Part shown: piece by piece, positions 1 through 10,945 of the stretch
How the letters are laid out: each line of letters opens with the position of its first letter
How positions within the stretch are numbered: the stretch's first letter is position 1
Assembly (NCBI GenBank): GCA_014529385.2
Contig: CM043943.1
Location: forward strand, 159,480,247 to 159,544,246
Length of the DNA stretch: 64,000 nt
Direction of reading: 5' to 3'
Source: Adiantum capillus-veneris
Taxonomy: Eukaryota; Streptophyta; Polypodiopsida; Polypodiales; Pteridaceae
Notes under the pieces: model-generated
What the model saw: the letters and a program-made list of their open reading frames with translations, nothing else
What the model was told of the DNA's origin: nothing
Databases searched by the model: none
Made by a program: the position numbers and the translations under genes

Positions 1-1780
1 TCCAATGAGGAAAATGTACAGCCTATGTGGGTTTCTGAAAATGTTCTAGATCAGCCTATTACTAATGTAGATGTACATGATGTACTTGATGAGGAAAGGG
101 CTGAAAATGAGCAGGCTAGAGGTATGCCAAAATGGCTGGTGCACACTTTGCGTGACAGTAGATTGGATGCACCTTTGTCTAGTCGTACTCGTTCAGCCTC
201 TCGCCATGCATCTTATGCATCAGATTGTTATGCTTTGGCTGTGTCTAGCTTACATGATGTTGAGGAGCCTTTGACTTTTGATGAAGCACAAAATTCAGAA
301 AATTGGATGGCTGCCATGCAATCAGAATATGATGCACTTATAGAAAATGACACATGGACTTTATGTGATTTGCCTCCTGGAAAAAAGGCCATTGGTACGA
401 AGTGGGTTTACAAGTTGAAACGCAAGCCGGATGGTGAGATCGATCGCCATAAGGCTCGACTTGTTGCAAAGGGTTATGCACAGCAAAAAGGCATAGATTA
501 TGAAGAGACTTTTTCTCCCACTTGTCGTATGACTACTGTGCGTTTTCTATGTGCATTGGCAGCTCATTTTGGTTGGGATGTACATCAATCAGACATTGTT
601 ACTGCTTTCTTGAATGGTGACATATTTGAGGAAGTTTATGTAACAAGGACAAGAGGACAAAGTGTGCAAATGTAACAAGGCTTTGTATGGGTTGAAGCAA
701 TCTCCTCGTGCTTGGTATGAGAAAGCTGACACTCATTTGGTCAAACAAGGCTTTCATAACAGTCCAACAGAAAGAACATTGTATGTAAAGCGTGAGGGTG
801 ATGTACTTCTCATTGTGGTTCTTTATGTTGATGATTTGCTTATCACTGAACCAAATGAGAGACATATTGCTGAATTTAAGGCTGATTTGAATGCTACTTT
901 CAAGATGAAAGATTTGGGGCTGTTGCATCATTATTTGGGTATACAGTTTAAGCAGTGTGATGGTGGTATTGCCTTGTGTCAGCAAAGTTACATAGAGACA
1001 TTGCTGTGTAAGTTTGGACTTGAGGATTGCAAACCTATTGCCACTCCCATGGAAACAGGTTTGAAGTTGAGTCTACATGATGCTGGTGATCCTATTGATG
1101 TCACACTTTACCAAACTGTTGTTGGCTGCCTCATTTATGTATGCAACACGAGGCCGGATATTCAGTTTGCAGTCTCACAGGTCAGCAGATTTATGCATAG
1201 CCCAGGGTCTAAGCATTGGCAGGGTGTCAAGAGGATTTTCCGCTACCTTAGTGGCACTTTACATCTTCGCTTGTTTTATCCCAAGGGGGGATCATTGCCG
1301 CCAGACTTACATGCTTTTTCGGACTCAAATTGGGCTGGTTGTTTTGACACGCGAGTGTCCACAAGTGGTTTTTGTTTCATGCTTGGCAGTTCATGTATAT
1401 CATGGTTGAGCAAGAAGCAACCTACTGTGGCCACTTCGAGTTGTGAGGCTGAGTACAGGGCAGTCTTCACAGCTATGGTTGAGTGTGTATGGCTCAGACG
1501 CCTTATGGCTGATTTGGGTGTTGGACAGGACACTGCCAACACTATCTAGAGTGACAGTCAGAGCGCATTGGCAGTTGCGAGGAACCCAGTTCTTCATGCT
1601 TGCAGAAAGCACATTGAGGTGCATTACCACTATGTCAGGGAGAGGCTCTCAGCAGGAGAGATCAGCTTGGCTTATGTGCCAAAACAGGACAACCTTGCAG
1701 ATCTTTTCACAAAGGCATTGTCTCGTGAGAAGCTTGAAGCTTTCCGCAAAGCTTTGGGCTTACTCCCCTTTGTGGATTGA
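1..1780 (+). pseudogene. Copia retrotransposon polyprotein, C-terminal part (reverse transcriptase and RNase H), broken
   Basis: This is the 3' part of a Ty1/Copia gag-pol frame; its 5' part lies outside the window. Frame 1 (to about 675) carries the start of the reverse transcriptase, with the family signatures KWVYKLKRKPDGEIDRHKAR and ARLVAKGYAQQKGIDYEETF. A small deletion plus frameshift near 640-662 moves the frame to 2, which continues with CNKALYGLKQSPRAWYEKA and the catalytic LYVDDLLI (about 822-845). RNase H follows (SSCEAEYRAV near 1437). An in-frame TAG at 1547-1549 sits just before the conserved DSQSA motif, and the frame then runs on to the TGA at 1778-1780. The frameshift, deletion and nonsense codon show a dead copy. 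Family assignment is firm; the clade is not assigned. Confidence 0.93.
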
Positions 1781-1855
1781 TCCTGTCCTCAGGGCATGGC
1801 ACTTCCATTTACTCATGTGCCAGCTCTCGTTCACTGCATCACTCCAAGGGGGATT

Positions 1856-2082
1856 TGTTACCATATACATGTGGTAGTGATGTGTGTGAACACACTAGGA
1901 CCGCCGGGGCATGTTTTCCCTCTTTAGGAGGTTTTTTCCCCCGTGCATCATATATACGCCCATCACTCTAAGGCTATCCATCTTTCCATGGCACACTAAG
2001 TAACACACTCTCTATTGTGTGCCTTGAGCTTCCTTCGTCTTCTCCAAGCTGTGTGTGTTTCTCAGCAACCCTAATTCCAACA
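1856..2082 (+). repeat. Putative 3' LTR of the truncated Copia element
   Basis: A purine-rich tract (CCAAGGGGGAT) at about 1844-1854 immediately precedes TGTTACC at 1856, where a Copia 3' LTR would begin, 75 bp after the pol stop. The inferred LTR ends at CCAACA (2082), giving a TGTT/AACA terminal pair and a length of about 227 bp. The matching 5' LTR is outside the window, so the ends are inferred from the tract and the terminal dinucleotides only. Confidence 0.55.
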
Positions 2083-2249
2083 TCATCATCCATACCTCAT
2101 TAAATGCAAGAACGCATATTAATGATGAATGGAGAAGAAAATCTGAATAAGTTATAAACTGATTCACAAGTTTACCATAGAGACAAGAATGGGTAAAACT
2201 GCACGTGAATACAATTTAAATGACAGAAGGGAGCAAAATTGCTCAGATA

Positions 2250-5200
2250 CAATGTCTATGGCTTTAAGAGGTCTCTCTCATCCTCGCATGACTCATCAAA
2301 ACTCCCTATGTCTATATAGAGCTCTCCGTCTAGGCAAATGTCCTTCTTTTCATTTTGTAGGTCCCTCGCATGCATCCCATAGAGAGTAGCAGCACCATGC
2401 TCGTCTGGCACCACATCAGCAGCTTCCGAATCTGCATCCTCTCCAATCTCCTCCACAGATGCCAAGGTGATTGGAAAATTGTAGCCCTCATACATCCATG
2501 CACTCTAAGGGGCTACCTCTATGACATACACTAGTTTGGTGCAGACTTTGTAGGATGGAATACTACCTGCAAGAGCCACATAACTTAATTACATGAGTGC
2601 ATCCATACCACTGGTTCTCTAAAATTGGATGTTAAAATTTTACAGACTTACTTGTTCACAATGCTCAGGTAGTACAAAAGTGCCTTGAATGTCGGTCCAC
2701 TTTTTGGTTGAGTCACCTCAAGGAAACCTGACTCTGCTCTGCGCACCGTTGTGTTGTGACCCTCCATGTTTATCTTGAACCATTGCACACCAAACAAGTC
2801 CACAAAAAATCCTCTATAGTCTTATCCTCAAAATTTCTTGTAGCGTGCCGAAGTAAGTGAGTTCCTCCACCACAGGATCTACATGAAGAGAGGACCGTCC
2901 TCGATTAGATTGTTCGAAATTTTCCATGATTCCACAATCTTGTGTAAAACGCTTTATGTCGATCTGTTACACCCTGAAATGTTGACCTTTACACCATGCT
3001 GACGTGTATGACTTATACTATGGCCGTCCTAACATTTAGAAAGCCACCAGTCAAACATTGCAAACATACCTTGGGACTGCAACCCCGCGAGTACTCCCAC
3101 TCTTCCTTAGTCACCTGTTTGTCGCGCTATTGTCCGCTTTTGAATTGGTTGTGCAACCATCTTAAGCTCATGAATGTTGGTAGGCTCTCAAGACCTGCCG
3201 GATAATGCATCGATGGTCCTCTTCCCTGTCTCCACTCGATTCGTGCCCTTTGTTGCTCTTGCTTTGCATCGTCCTACTGTGACCCACTTTTGCATCACAG
3301 AATTGTGAAGCATGCAAAATCGATTGATCTTAGCCTATAGATCTTCCGTCATTTTCTTTTCAACACCGAGATTGCACATGGTATTAAAGTCCACACACGG
3401 ATATGATACGCAATTCCCACCATCATCTATTTTACTTCAAATATACCTGACACGTTTTATGCCAGTCGTGTGACTTCGAACCAATAAGCTTCCCTTCTTT
3501 AGTGAAACATGTTTGCAGCGAGTGCATTACTCCAATGGGCGTATGCACGGATCATATGATCTCTTTTATGTTGCGTTCTTGGCCTCTTGTCAAATCCATG
3601 GTGCTTTAGGGAGCTTTATCGATCCATTGGGAGTTGTCTGTGGCCAATATTGCTCCATACGGTCCGCATTCCTAAGGTCAATTCTGGCTCCCAAAGTATC
3701 TTTCTTGTTGATGAAATGGTCCCATAGTAGATTACCCACATTCTTGAATATGTGTATTGGATAGAGAAAGCGATTGATCATGAGTCTGGGTTAATATGGC
3801 AATTGGTACCATAGAGAGAATCTCTTCATCCCTAGGGACAGACTGTCATCACACATCTCCTTCTGCTCTAACCATGCTTGAGCATACATCCTTGGAGGTT
3901 CTCTTCCCAAAAATGGTCGCATAACTCGTGATTCTCTGAAAGATGCGCTTGATGACCTTCATAGGTTTGCTTCTTGAGTAAGGATGCACGACGTGCATTA
4001 AGTCTAGGGCCACAAGTGACACATGCTCTATATTTGCTTGTCTGGAGCCTTGCATGTATACACATGACAATAAATCCACATGAGAAAAACAAAGGTTTAA
4101 TGTGTGAGTTTGAGTATCACCTGAGCATTCTGTTAGTCAGAGATAGTTATGCATGATCTACATCAGACACCCTCTGATAAAGGCATTGCGTCGACCTATG
4201 TGTCTGCTCATATCCACCACTTCTATGCCAATCCACTATTTTTGTAGCTCTTTCAATAGTGGACAAAGATACACATCCATATTCTTCATTTTATACCGCC
4301 CCAACGCAATCAATCTTAGAAATAGGTAGCCCTTCTTGGTCATCAATCGGAGGAATATTGTAGTTGACAATGACAACTGGCCATACACTATAAGATGTTG
4401 ACCTCTTACCAAATTTATCTACACCACCCATAGCCAGGCCGAGGCACAAATTTTGAGCTTCCCTGAAAAAATCCGGTCATGTGTCGTCTATATGCTTCCA
4501 TGCAATGCAATCTGCAAGAATCCGTAGCACACCATCCGAAGATCTATTCTCCTCGTGCCATGATGCTAGAGTGGCCATGGACTTGCATTCAAAGAAATGC
4601 TTAATGTGAGATAGTAGAGGAGGTGTCGCAACACCTTCTATGGCATTTTTTGTCCATGGAGAACTATTCATCTCTCGGAATCACATTTCGGACACTTCTC
4701 CATGTCCATGTATTCCCCTCTGAAAAGAATGCAGTCTTGAATGAGCGTGAATGAGATTGTAATCCATGTCCAAGTTTTGTAAGATCTTTCTTGCTTCCTC
4801 TATGGAATTTGGCATCACATTATCAGCAGCAGCTGGCAGTATGTGCTCTTTGAGCAATCTACACAGAGAAAAACTTGTGTACGTAATTTGGTACATTTTA
4901 CATTTATAGTTTTTTATTGAAGTAGAAACATTGTAATAGATCACATGAAAAGTGCTTTGACACTAGTGTCACTCCATCCAAACTTTGCCTGCATGTTAAG
5001 AAGAACCAGGAGCGCCTTCAATCTAGACACTTGTGCTCCACCATATAATGGCGTATCGGTCTCACTATTCATGTCATCATAGATAAGATTTTTTGAATCC
5101 ATGATCGTCTTGATCATTTTCGTCGATCTCGGACTCAAACATAGCCTCGTTGGGAATGTGCTCTGCACGATCATCGTCCGAGCTGTCATAGGATACATCT

Positions 5201-5400
5201 TGTGGCCTCACATATGCTGCTTTTGGCGAGCGTCAGAGTTCGACGAGTTGTAATTGGCAACAACTCGATCTATAATAGATGGGTCAAACTCGCCAAATTC
5301 GCAAATGTGCTGCAAAGAAACATGTCTTGTCCTTTGCACGACATGTTTGGATTGATTACAAGGACATAAGATCTTTGTTAAGAGATAGACGTTTCAGTTG
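2250..5400 (-). pseudogene. CACTA (En/Spm, TNP2-like) transposase, decayed
   Basis: Read on the minus strand, successive broken frames reproduce the order of a plant CACTA TNP2 transposase. From about 5390 there is a cysteine-rich N-terminal piece (LCPCNQSK) like the transposase-associated domain. At 5070-4940 come DTPLYGGAQVSRLKALL and GWSDTSVKAL, and at 4810-4690 a segment with ILQNLDMDYNLIHAH. At 4580-4480 are WHEENRSSDGVLRILAD and WKHIDD, then after one TGA LGLAMGGVDKFGKRSTSYSV (4450-4380) and NIDVYLCPLLKELQKW. At 3700-3590 are ARIDLR and KLPKAPW. Near 2870-2750 there is a DUF4216-like segment (YFGTLQEIL, then GFFVDLFGVQWFKINM one frame over). Many stops and frameshifts make it inactive. 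Introns were not resolved, so some frame changes may be splice sites. The C-terminal piece reaches about 2250. Confidence 0.85.
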
Positions 5401-5769
5401 GATGGCCCCACATCGTCATCACTACTCATAATGAATGTAAAACCTTGAGCCCTGAACATAAGTTTAATTTTGTCTTACTCTTCTCCGTCTCTTATCTCTT
5501 TCTCTCTTAATCTCCCTCGTAATCAAGAAACCATAGATCACATTGTAAACTATGTCAAACTCTCTAGCCATGTCCGTTCCCCGCACACCTCGGTCTCGAG
5601 GTGCACGGAGATCAAAACCACCCGGTTATAATCTTGTCGTTACTGGTCAATGCCTATATTTGTGGGTGTGAGAAATCTACACACCCACGTTTACATGACA
5701 ATGCGTGTAGTGGACAAAACCCCTTTGCCTCTTGTTCAATTGTAACCATTCCCTAGTGTAAACTACCTG
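5401..5769. other. Gene-poor stretch upstream of the CACTA transposase
   Basis: No coding region is recognised. The stretch lies upstream of the minus-strand CACTA transposase and may be the transposon's 5' non-coding part. The minus strand has one short open segment near 5440-5570 without a recognised family. Confidence 0.4.
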
Positions 5770-6153
5770 AAGAGCTATGGTTGTAAGTCAAGCCACCGTT
5801 TTGTGATGTGCGTAGTGCGAGAGTGCTCCCGCTTCTCTAGAGTGCTTTGAGGAAGAGCTTCTTTATTATGATCCTTGCTCAACATCTCTTCACGACAGCT
5901 CCTTGTTCGAGGGATTACTGTGCACATTACATGCCTACCTCCATTTTGAGGTATTGTGCCGTTGAAATCTTTCCAACCTAATGTCGCATCCGTGGAGAGA
6001 AAGATAGAGAAGGTAGAGAGAAGAGAGCAAAAAGTAATTTATGAACTCCATCTTGGGGACGTAAAAGAGATCTTTTTCAAAGCACTCTATAGAAGCCTCT
6101 ACACTCTCGCATTGCGCACGCCACAAAACGGTGGCTTCACTTAAACCATTGCT
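5770..6153. repeat. Long imperfect inverted repeat, arms about 90 bp
   Basis: The left arm at 5770-5865 and the right arm at 6063-6153 are reverse complements at roughly 85 percent identity. For example, AAGCCACCGTTTTGTG at about 5790 pairs with CACAAAACGGTGGCTT at about 6122, TGCGAGAGTG pairs with CACTCTCGCA, and TAGAGTGCTTTGA pairs with TCAAAGCACTCTA. The roughly 200-bp spacer contains no recognised gene. The structure could be a foldback transposon, an inverted duplication or a hairpin-RNA locus; the sequence alone does not decide. Confidence 0.8.
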
Positions 6154-6163
6154 CTTTACTTAC

Positions 6164-6223
6164 TTGCAAGCTCACATGCAGAAACGGCTTGTCCGTGAAC
6201 CATTTGCACATGTGAGCTTGCAA
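6164..6223. repeat. Perfect 15-bp inverted repeat (hairpin)
   Basis: TTGCAAGCTCACATG at 6164-6178 is matched by its exact reverse complement CATGTGAGCTTGCAA at 6209-6223, with a 30-nt loop. It starts 11 bp after the right arm of the longer inverted repeat and is separate from it. Confidence 0.85.
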
Positions 6224-6284
6224 ACAACTACATACCTAAACTCATTTGAGCTACATGCAAACTACTGCGAACATAACCGTAAAC

Positions 6285-6512
6285 CTAACTCTAAATTTAA
6301 ACCATAATCCTGAAGCTAAACTTAAATATAAAAATTAAATCCAAAATCTAATCTTAAATCTAAACCTAAGCTCTAATCACTAACTATCTTTAAATATCCC
6401 TAACTATGCTTTAAACTTTAAATATAAAGTTAAATCATAAACCTAAACCCAAAGCTCTAACATTAAATCTAAACCTAAACTCTAACTAAATACAAAAACT
6501 AAATCTTAAACC
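6285..6512 (+). repeat. Degenerate telomere-like CTAAAC-rich repeat
   Basis: About 230 bp consist of loosely repeated units such as AAACCTAA, TCTAAACCTAA and CTAACTCTAAA, related to the plant telomere unit CCCTAAA but too diverged to be functional telomere. There is no coding potential. It passes directly into the CT microsatellite. Confidence 0.6.
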
Positions 6513-6513
6513 T

Positions 6514-6621
6514 TTGACTCTCTCTCTCTCTCTCTCTCTTTATCTACATATGTTTCTCTATCTCTCATTCTCTCTCTTTCTCTCTCCTTTTCTCTCTCAA
6601 TGTATGTGTGATTTTGTCTAC

Positions 6622-6706
<85 letters not shown>
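6514..6706 (+). repeat. (CT)n microsatellite
   Basis: A short imperfect CT tract (6514-6600) is followed by an essentially perfect (CT)n run at about 6624-6706. Apparent reading frames here are only repeat translation. Confidence 0.95.
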
Positions 6707-6708
<2 letters not shown>

Positions 6709-7016
6709 GCTTTCACAGTCCTCCCCTTGGGCAATGGGTTGCCCTATGGGGGGGTGTTAAGGTCAAGCCCTTGCCCTGAACCTACCATACACATGACCTG
6801 CGAATCCCCTGCTCGCTCAACAAGTTAACAAGCTGGAGTTTTGTTCTCCTAAGTCTCTCCCCAAGCTCAGAGCGTCTCCACGTTTTCTTGCTTCTGTATT
6901 CGAGCTCTCTCATGTGCTCCGGTCCTGTTGCCGACTTTTGAGCTCTTATGGTCGAAGGGTTGTAGACACACATGCCCGCCAAAGTTGAGCTAAGGAACTT
7001 AACCCTAAGGCTCTAG

Positions 7017-7940
7017 GTGATTATCAAACTCAAAGCTTGTTCCTCACAATGTTTACTCATGATGCCAACCAGCACTTCGAAGACCTCCTGTGTGACGATC
7101 GAGTTTGCTACGATGGTGGCAGCTCCCAGAAAAATTGATCGCATCAAGCAACTTCAAACAGCCCTTGGTCGAGTCATGGAGGAAAACCGCGGCCTCAAAA
7201 CTTGGCTTAGTGAGCTAGAGACGCGCTTTGATTACGTGACAACCAACAAAGTCAAGGAGGTGGAAGCAAAGGTCACACACATTCACTCGACAATCATTGC
7301 CAAAGTGCAAACATGTGTGACAACGGAACTCAGCGAACAAAGATTACAACAAGAAAATGCCTTGAAGATTTGCATAGGTGGGCTTCCCTCACCATGGTGT
7401 ACTATCAAAGACACCCTTGAAGAGGCAATTACTAAGCTCCATGACACTCTTCAACTTGTTCAAATCAAGCGAGAATTGTTCTCTTGGATCATCGATACAC
7501 ACAGGCATGTGCCACTTGAGCAATGCGTTGTCACTTTTAGAGACAAAGAGGAGCGGCTGAAGCTGCTACCACAGTCCACCTCCTCAAGGGAACAAAACTG
7601 TGGATTACAGAAGAGTTGACTATGAATCAACTTAAGAATAAACAAAGCGAGCTTAAGAAGATGCATGAAGCACGCAAGGAAGGTGAATGGGCAGTCTATC
7701 GAAGAGGTAAAGCCATCATTCAGAAGTTTCAAACTCCCAAATGGGCTCCCCCCTCATCCGACTCTTCTGTGGATTACAGAAGAGTTGACTATGAATCAAC
7801 TTAAGAATAAACAAAGCGAGCTTAAGAAGATGCATGAAGCACGCAAGGAAGGTGAATGGGCAGTCTATCGGAGAGGTAAAGCCATCATTCAGAAGTTTCA
7901 AACTCCCAAATGGGCTCCCCCCTCATCCGACTCCCCCTAG
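7017..7940 (+). pseudogene. L1 ORF1-like (Transposase_22-type) RNA-binding protein remnant
   Basis: The frame starting near 7017 begins with a coiled-coil-like stretch (about 7130-7330, rich in K/E/L with heptad spacing). A middle domain follows (CVVTFRDKEERLK, near 7520-7560). After a shift to frame 2 the conserved tail appears, LLKGTKLWITEEL at about 7580, then KMHEARKEGEWAVYRRGKAI. The coiled coil followed by KGTKIxIxEDL and a basic AR-x-EGK tail resembles the C-terminal domain of L1 ORF1 proteins, which bind the element's RNA. The tail is present twice because of a 169-bp tandem duplication that breaks the frame. No reverse transcriptase was found nearby, so this is an orphan fragment. 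Assignment is by motif resemblance only. Confidence 0.5.
7598..7933. repeat. Tandem duplication, 169-bp period, two copies
   Basis: Copy one starts at CTGTGGATTACAG (7598) and copy two at the same words at 7767; both end in CATCCGACTC. The copies are almost identical (for example CGAAGAGG versus CGGAGAGG), so the duplication is recent. The period is not a multiple of three, so it shifts the frame of the ORF1-like remnant. Confidence 0.95.
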
Positions 7941-7951
7941 GTTTTTGGTTG

Positions 7952-8075
7952 TTACCCTCCCAACGGACTCTCAGTCCTTAACTGAACACTATCGTTGTAA
8001 TGTTTTGTATGGTTTACCCTCCCAACGGACTCTCTGTCCTTAATTGAACACTATCATTGTTATGTTTTGTATGGT
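7952..8075. repeat. Tandem duplication, 62-bp period, two copies
   Basis: TTACCCTCCCAACGGACTCT recurs at 7952 and 8014, and the whole 62-bp unit through GTTTTGTATGGT is repeated with a few substitutions. It lies just downstream of the 169-bp duplication. A perfect 16-bp palindrome (AGGTCATATATGACCT) follows at 8081-8096. Confidence 0.9.
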
Positions 8076-8114
8076 CCCATAGGTCATATATGACCTCTGT
8101 GTGGACGATAATTG

Positions 8115-8116
<2 letters not shown>

Positions 8117-8165
<49 letters not shown>
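8117..8165 (+). repeat. (CT)n microsatellite
   Basis: A perfect CT run of about 24 units. It is followed by about 280 bp with no recognised gene, then the next compound repeat. Confidence 0.95.
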
Positions 8166-8168
<3 letters not shown>

Positions 8169-8387
8169 TAAAGATATATTAGTTAACAGAGCCATTGAGC
8201 TCGGGAGAGCATGACATCCACGACATCGATCGAGGCTCCATCAGAGGATCAGGACTTCTCTAGCATGATATGGGAGACGCCCAGTACGTCTATTCACAAA
8301 GGTAGACATTGACGAAGCTCTTCACCGATCGATGCACTACTTTCTCAGACAACCCAAACATTAGATTAGATCCATAAGGAGTTTATC

Positions 8388-8545
8388 AGATTGGTCTCAT
8401 AAATCATTTTGGCATTTTGAAGACGTTTAATATAACATTTCATTTCATTTCTCTCTCTCTCTCTTAACTTTCTTTATCTCTCTCTCTCTCTCTCTCTCTC
8501 TCTTTACTTTCTTTTTATCTCTCTCTCTCTCTTTTCCTCTCTCAA
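8388..8545 (+). repeat. 3'-end module followed by a CT tail, first copy
   Basis: The words TTTTGGCATTTTGAAGACG and AATATAACATTTCAT at about 8408-8443 precede CT-rich simple repeat. A second locus at 62263-62332 has the same order (TTTTTGGCCTTTGGAAGATG, AATATAACATTTCAT, then CT). The shared block looks like the 3' end of one mobile or repeated family. No coding part is recognised beside it. Confidence 0.5.
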
Positions 8546-8587
8546 TGTGTGTGTGTGTGTGTTCTTTGTTTATGCATGTGTATGTCG

Positions 8588-8871
<284 letters not shown>

Positions 8872-8892
8872 CGGGTATACCCATTTCACATA

Positions 8893-9065
8893 AAGCGTCG
8901 AAACTTAGATCTACAGATCTAAGTTTTTGGCGCTCCCAGATTATTTTTATAGGATTGGTGTCGCTATAGGCATCACTATATACAAAGACTATAGCAACGT
9001 TGACACTTTTTCACATTTGAGCATTGCACTACAAGCGTCGCTACACTGAAGAACCTCTTGTAGTG
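8893..9065 (-). mobile_element. CACTA-type transposon terminus with subterminal inverted repeats
   Basis: The segment ends with CTTGTAGTG (9057-9065), the reverse complement of the canonical CACTA terminus CACTACAAG, which also occurs inverted at 9027-9035. Inside lie paired subterminal motifs (GTCGCTATAG and CTATAGCAACG) and a perfect 11-bp hairpin, AAACTTAGATC/GATCTAAGTTT, at 8901-8926. TIR plus subterminal repeats is the usual architecture of CACTA ends. It may be the 5' end of the element whose transposase lies at 2250-5400 (minus), or the end of a separate short non-autonomous copy. The opposite TIR was not found. Confidence 0.6.
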
Positions 9066-9410
9066 TGAACAAAGTATCTTTTGTAAAGAATTTTGTCTTG
9101 TTTTGACTCTAAGATTTCTTTTACATGCTGATAAGTTCAAAGTGTATGCATATCATAAATCATGCTTGCGACAGCTTAGTTTGAAGCATCCAGTAGACCT
9201 TGCCAATCTACTATGAAATATGATTATGACTAAGTAAAGACATACTTGCGATAGATAAACCTTCCAAGCACCGAAAGGAATTAGTTCCACCACCGTGGAA
9301 GAATGTCGACGGGTAAAAAGGGATCCTCTACCCAAAGCAACATGACTAACTATGACTTTATTTTCCCTACCCCATAGTTGAGGACGACTATGATTTCAAG
9401 GGAGAGGTAA
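9066..9410. other. No gene recognised; possible tail of a retroelement internal region
   Basis: No coding region of known family. Just before 9411 a short frame ends EDDYDFKGEVMS, followed by a purine-rich tract. This could be the end of a Gypsy polyprotein next to a 3' LTR, but it is too short to be sure. Confidence 0.3.
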
Positions 9411-10945
9411 TGTCATGAATTCAATTTCTAACCTTATAAATGTATTTTTCAACTCAAATTGGCTACTTAAGTCCAAGGAAAATGAAAAGAGACAAGTGAA
9501 GTTGATTAAGTACTAATGGACCAACCCGGTCAAGGCTTGGACCAAAAAGGGAAAGTCCATGAAAGAGCAAGGGTAATTGCTAACTAGTTATCTCAGTCAT
9601 GTATACAAGTCAAGGAAGGATAATTGTATCTAGGCAGCCTTGATCAAAGGTACATAACAAAAGAGATGGTAAATTATAGGAGTTTAAAGATAGAAAGTAA
9701 CTGTACTAAGCTCAAGTCATTAGAATAACTCTTTAAACTCCAAGTATGAACTTTAAAAAGCCTTAGGGTTAAATTTTAACTTGCCTCAAAATGTCTAAAT
9801 TTAGTACATTTTGGGAGTAGCTTGACGGCACCTCCAAAGCACTGTGCTAAGGTTTTGCACAGGAGGTGAAAGTTTTAAACCCCAAAGGGTGAGCTTTATT
9901 TTTACCAAAGTTTATCCTAGTTTAGCAGGTAGGCTACAGCTTCGGGTCAGGTTCATAAGGCTCCAAGGTTTGTGCAAAGGTCTTGCGCTCGACTTAATTA
10001 AAAGACAATCTTATGTTTTTAATTAAATGAAAGGGAAAATATAAAGACTAAGGTTAGCCCTTCCTCATTTGATAAGTTGACTCGTCTTTGTTTACTAAGC
10101 TTGAATAGGCCACATGTCCAAGGTAGCACATGCTTGCTTTGTGTGAACTTAAACAAGTGCATCTGACTGTGTGTGGTGTCTCCACTTGCCCAGATGAGTA
10201 CCAAGAGAGGGGGGGGGGGCAAGTTCTAGCATGCAAAGCAAGAGGGACAAGTGTTGGAACATGTTTGAGTTGCATTAGGAGGTGTTCCCACCTCATTGGT
10301 CAAGGGTGAATCATTCTATCTTAGGACTAGTTGCACTCTTACATAGCTGTATAAGAGAGGGCTCGTTGCATTTTTGAGGTTCTTGCTCCTCTCATACACT
10401 CTCTTAAGTGTCCAAGATTGGCAAAGCAATCTCTCCCTCTCTCTCTCTCTCATGGGAGCTCTACAGACGGGACTCTATGCTCAAGCTCTTGCAATGGATG
10501 CAAATCCAAACCATTGAAAGTTCCTTCTTCTCCATCTCTATTACTCTATTACTAAGCTATGCTAAGAGATTGCCCATGAGCAAGCATATACGAAGAATCT
10601 ATCCTCTTGCTTGAAAAATACTTCTTTCCACCTTCATCTTCCTCTTTCCCCGTAGTTCCTTTCTCTCCACTGGAGTGTTCAGGGTTTGGGAAGGAGGGTT
10701 ATACCATGAAATCTTGAAGAACACCATCTTCTTGATTTAAGCAAGGTTCCACAAGAGCACAAATATGTATTGTAACAAAGCTCTTTTTTGAGAGAATTAT
10801 AATACAAGTCCTTTTGGAGGGGAGACCAACTCCAAGCAAATACGGTCCTCATTGAGTTGTCAATCTTAATTGGTTATTCTCTTTGAATTATATACATGGT
10901 TAAAGTGTTTTTAGTGTGTATTTGTGTAAAGAAATCAACTCAACA
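9411..10945 (+). repeat. Candidate long LTR (about 1.5 kb), no coding content
   Basis: A polypurine tract (TCAAGGGAGAGG, 9397-9408) is followed by TGTCATG at 9411, as at the start of a 3' LTR. The interval has no gene, contains a TATA-like stretch (TGTATAAGAGAGG near 10348) with CT-rich sequence downstream, and reaches a possible CA end in ACTCAACA (about 10945). No second copy and no target-site duplication were found in the window, so this rests on signals at the left end only. Confidence 0.35.

Noticed and set aside
6514-6828. A frame of more than 100 codons through the CT repeat
   Set aside because: The protein is a Leu-Ser repeat produced by the microsatellite; no start context and no other domain.
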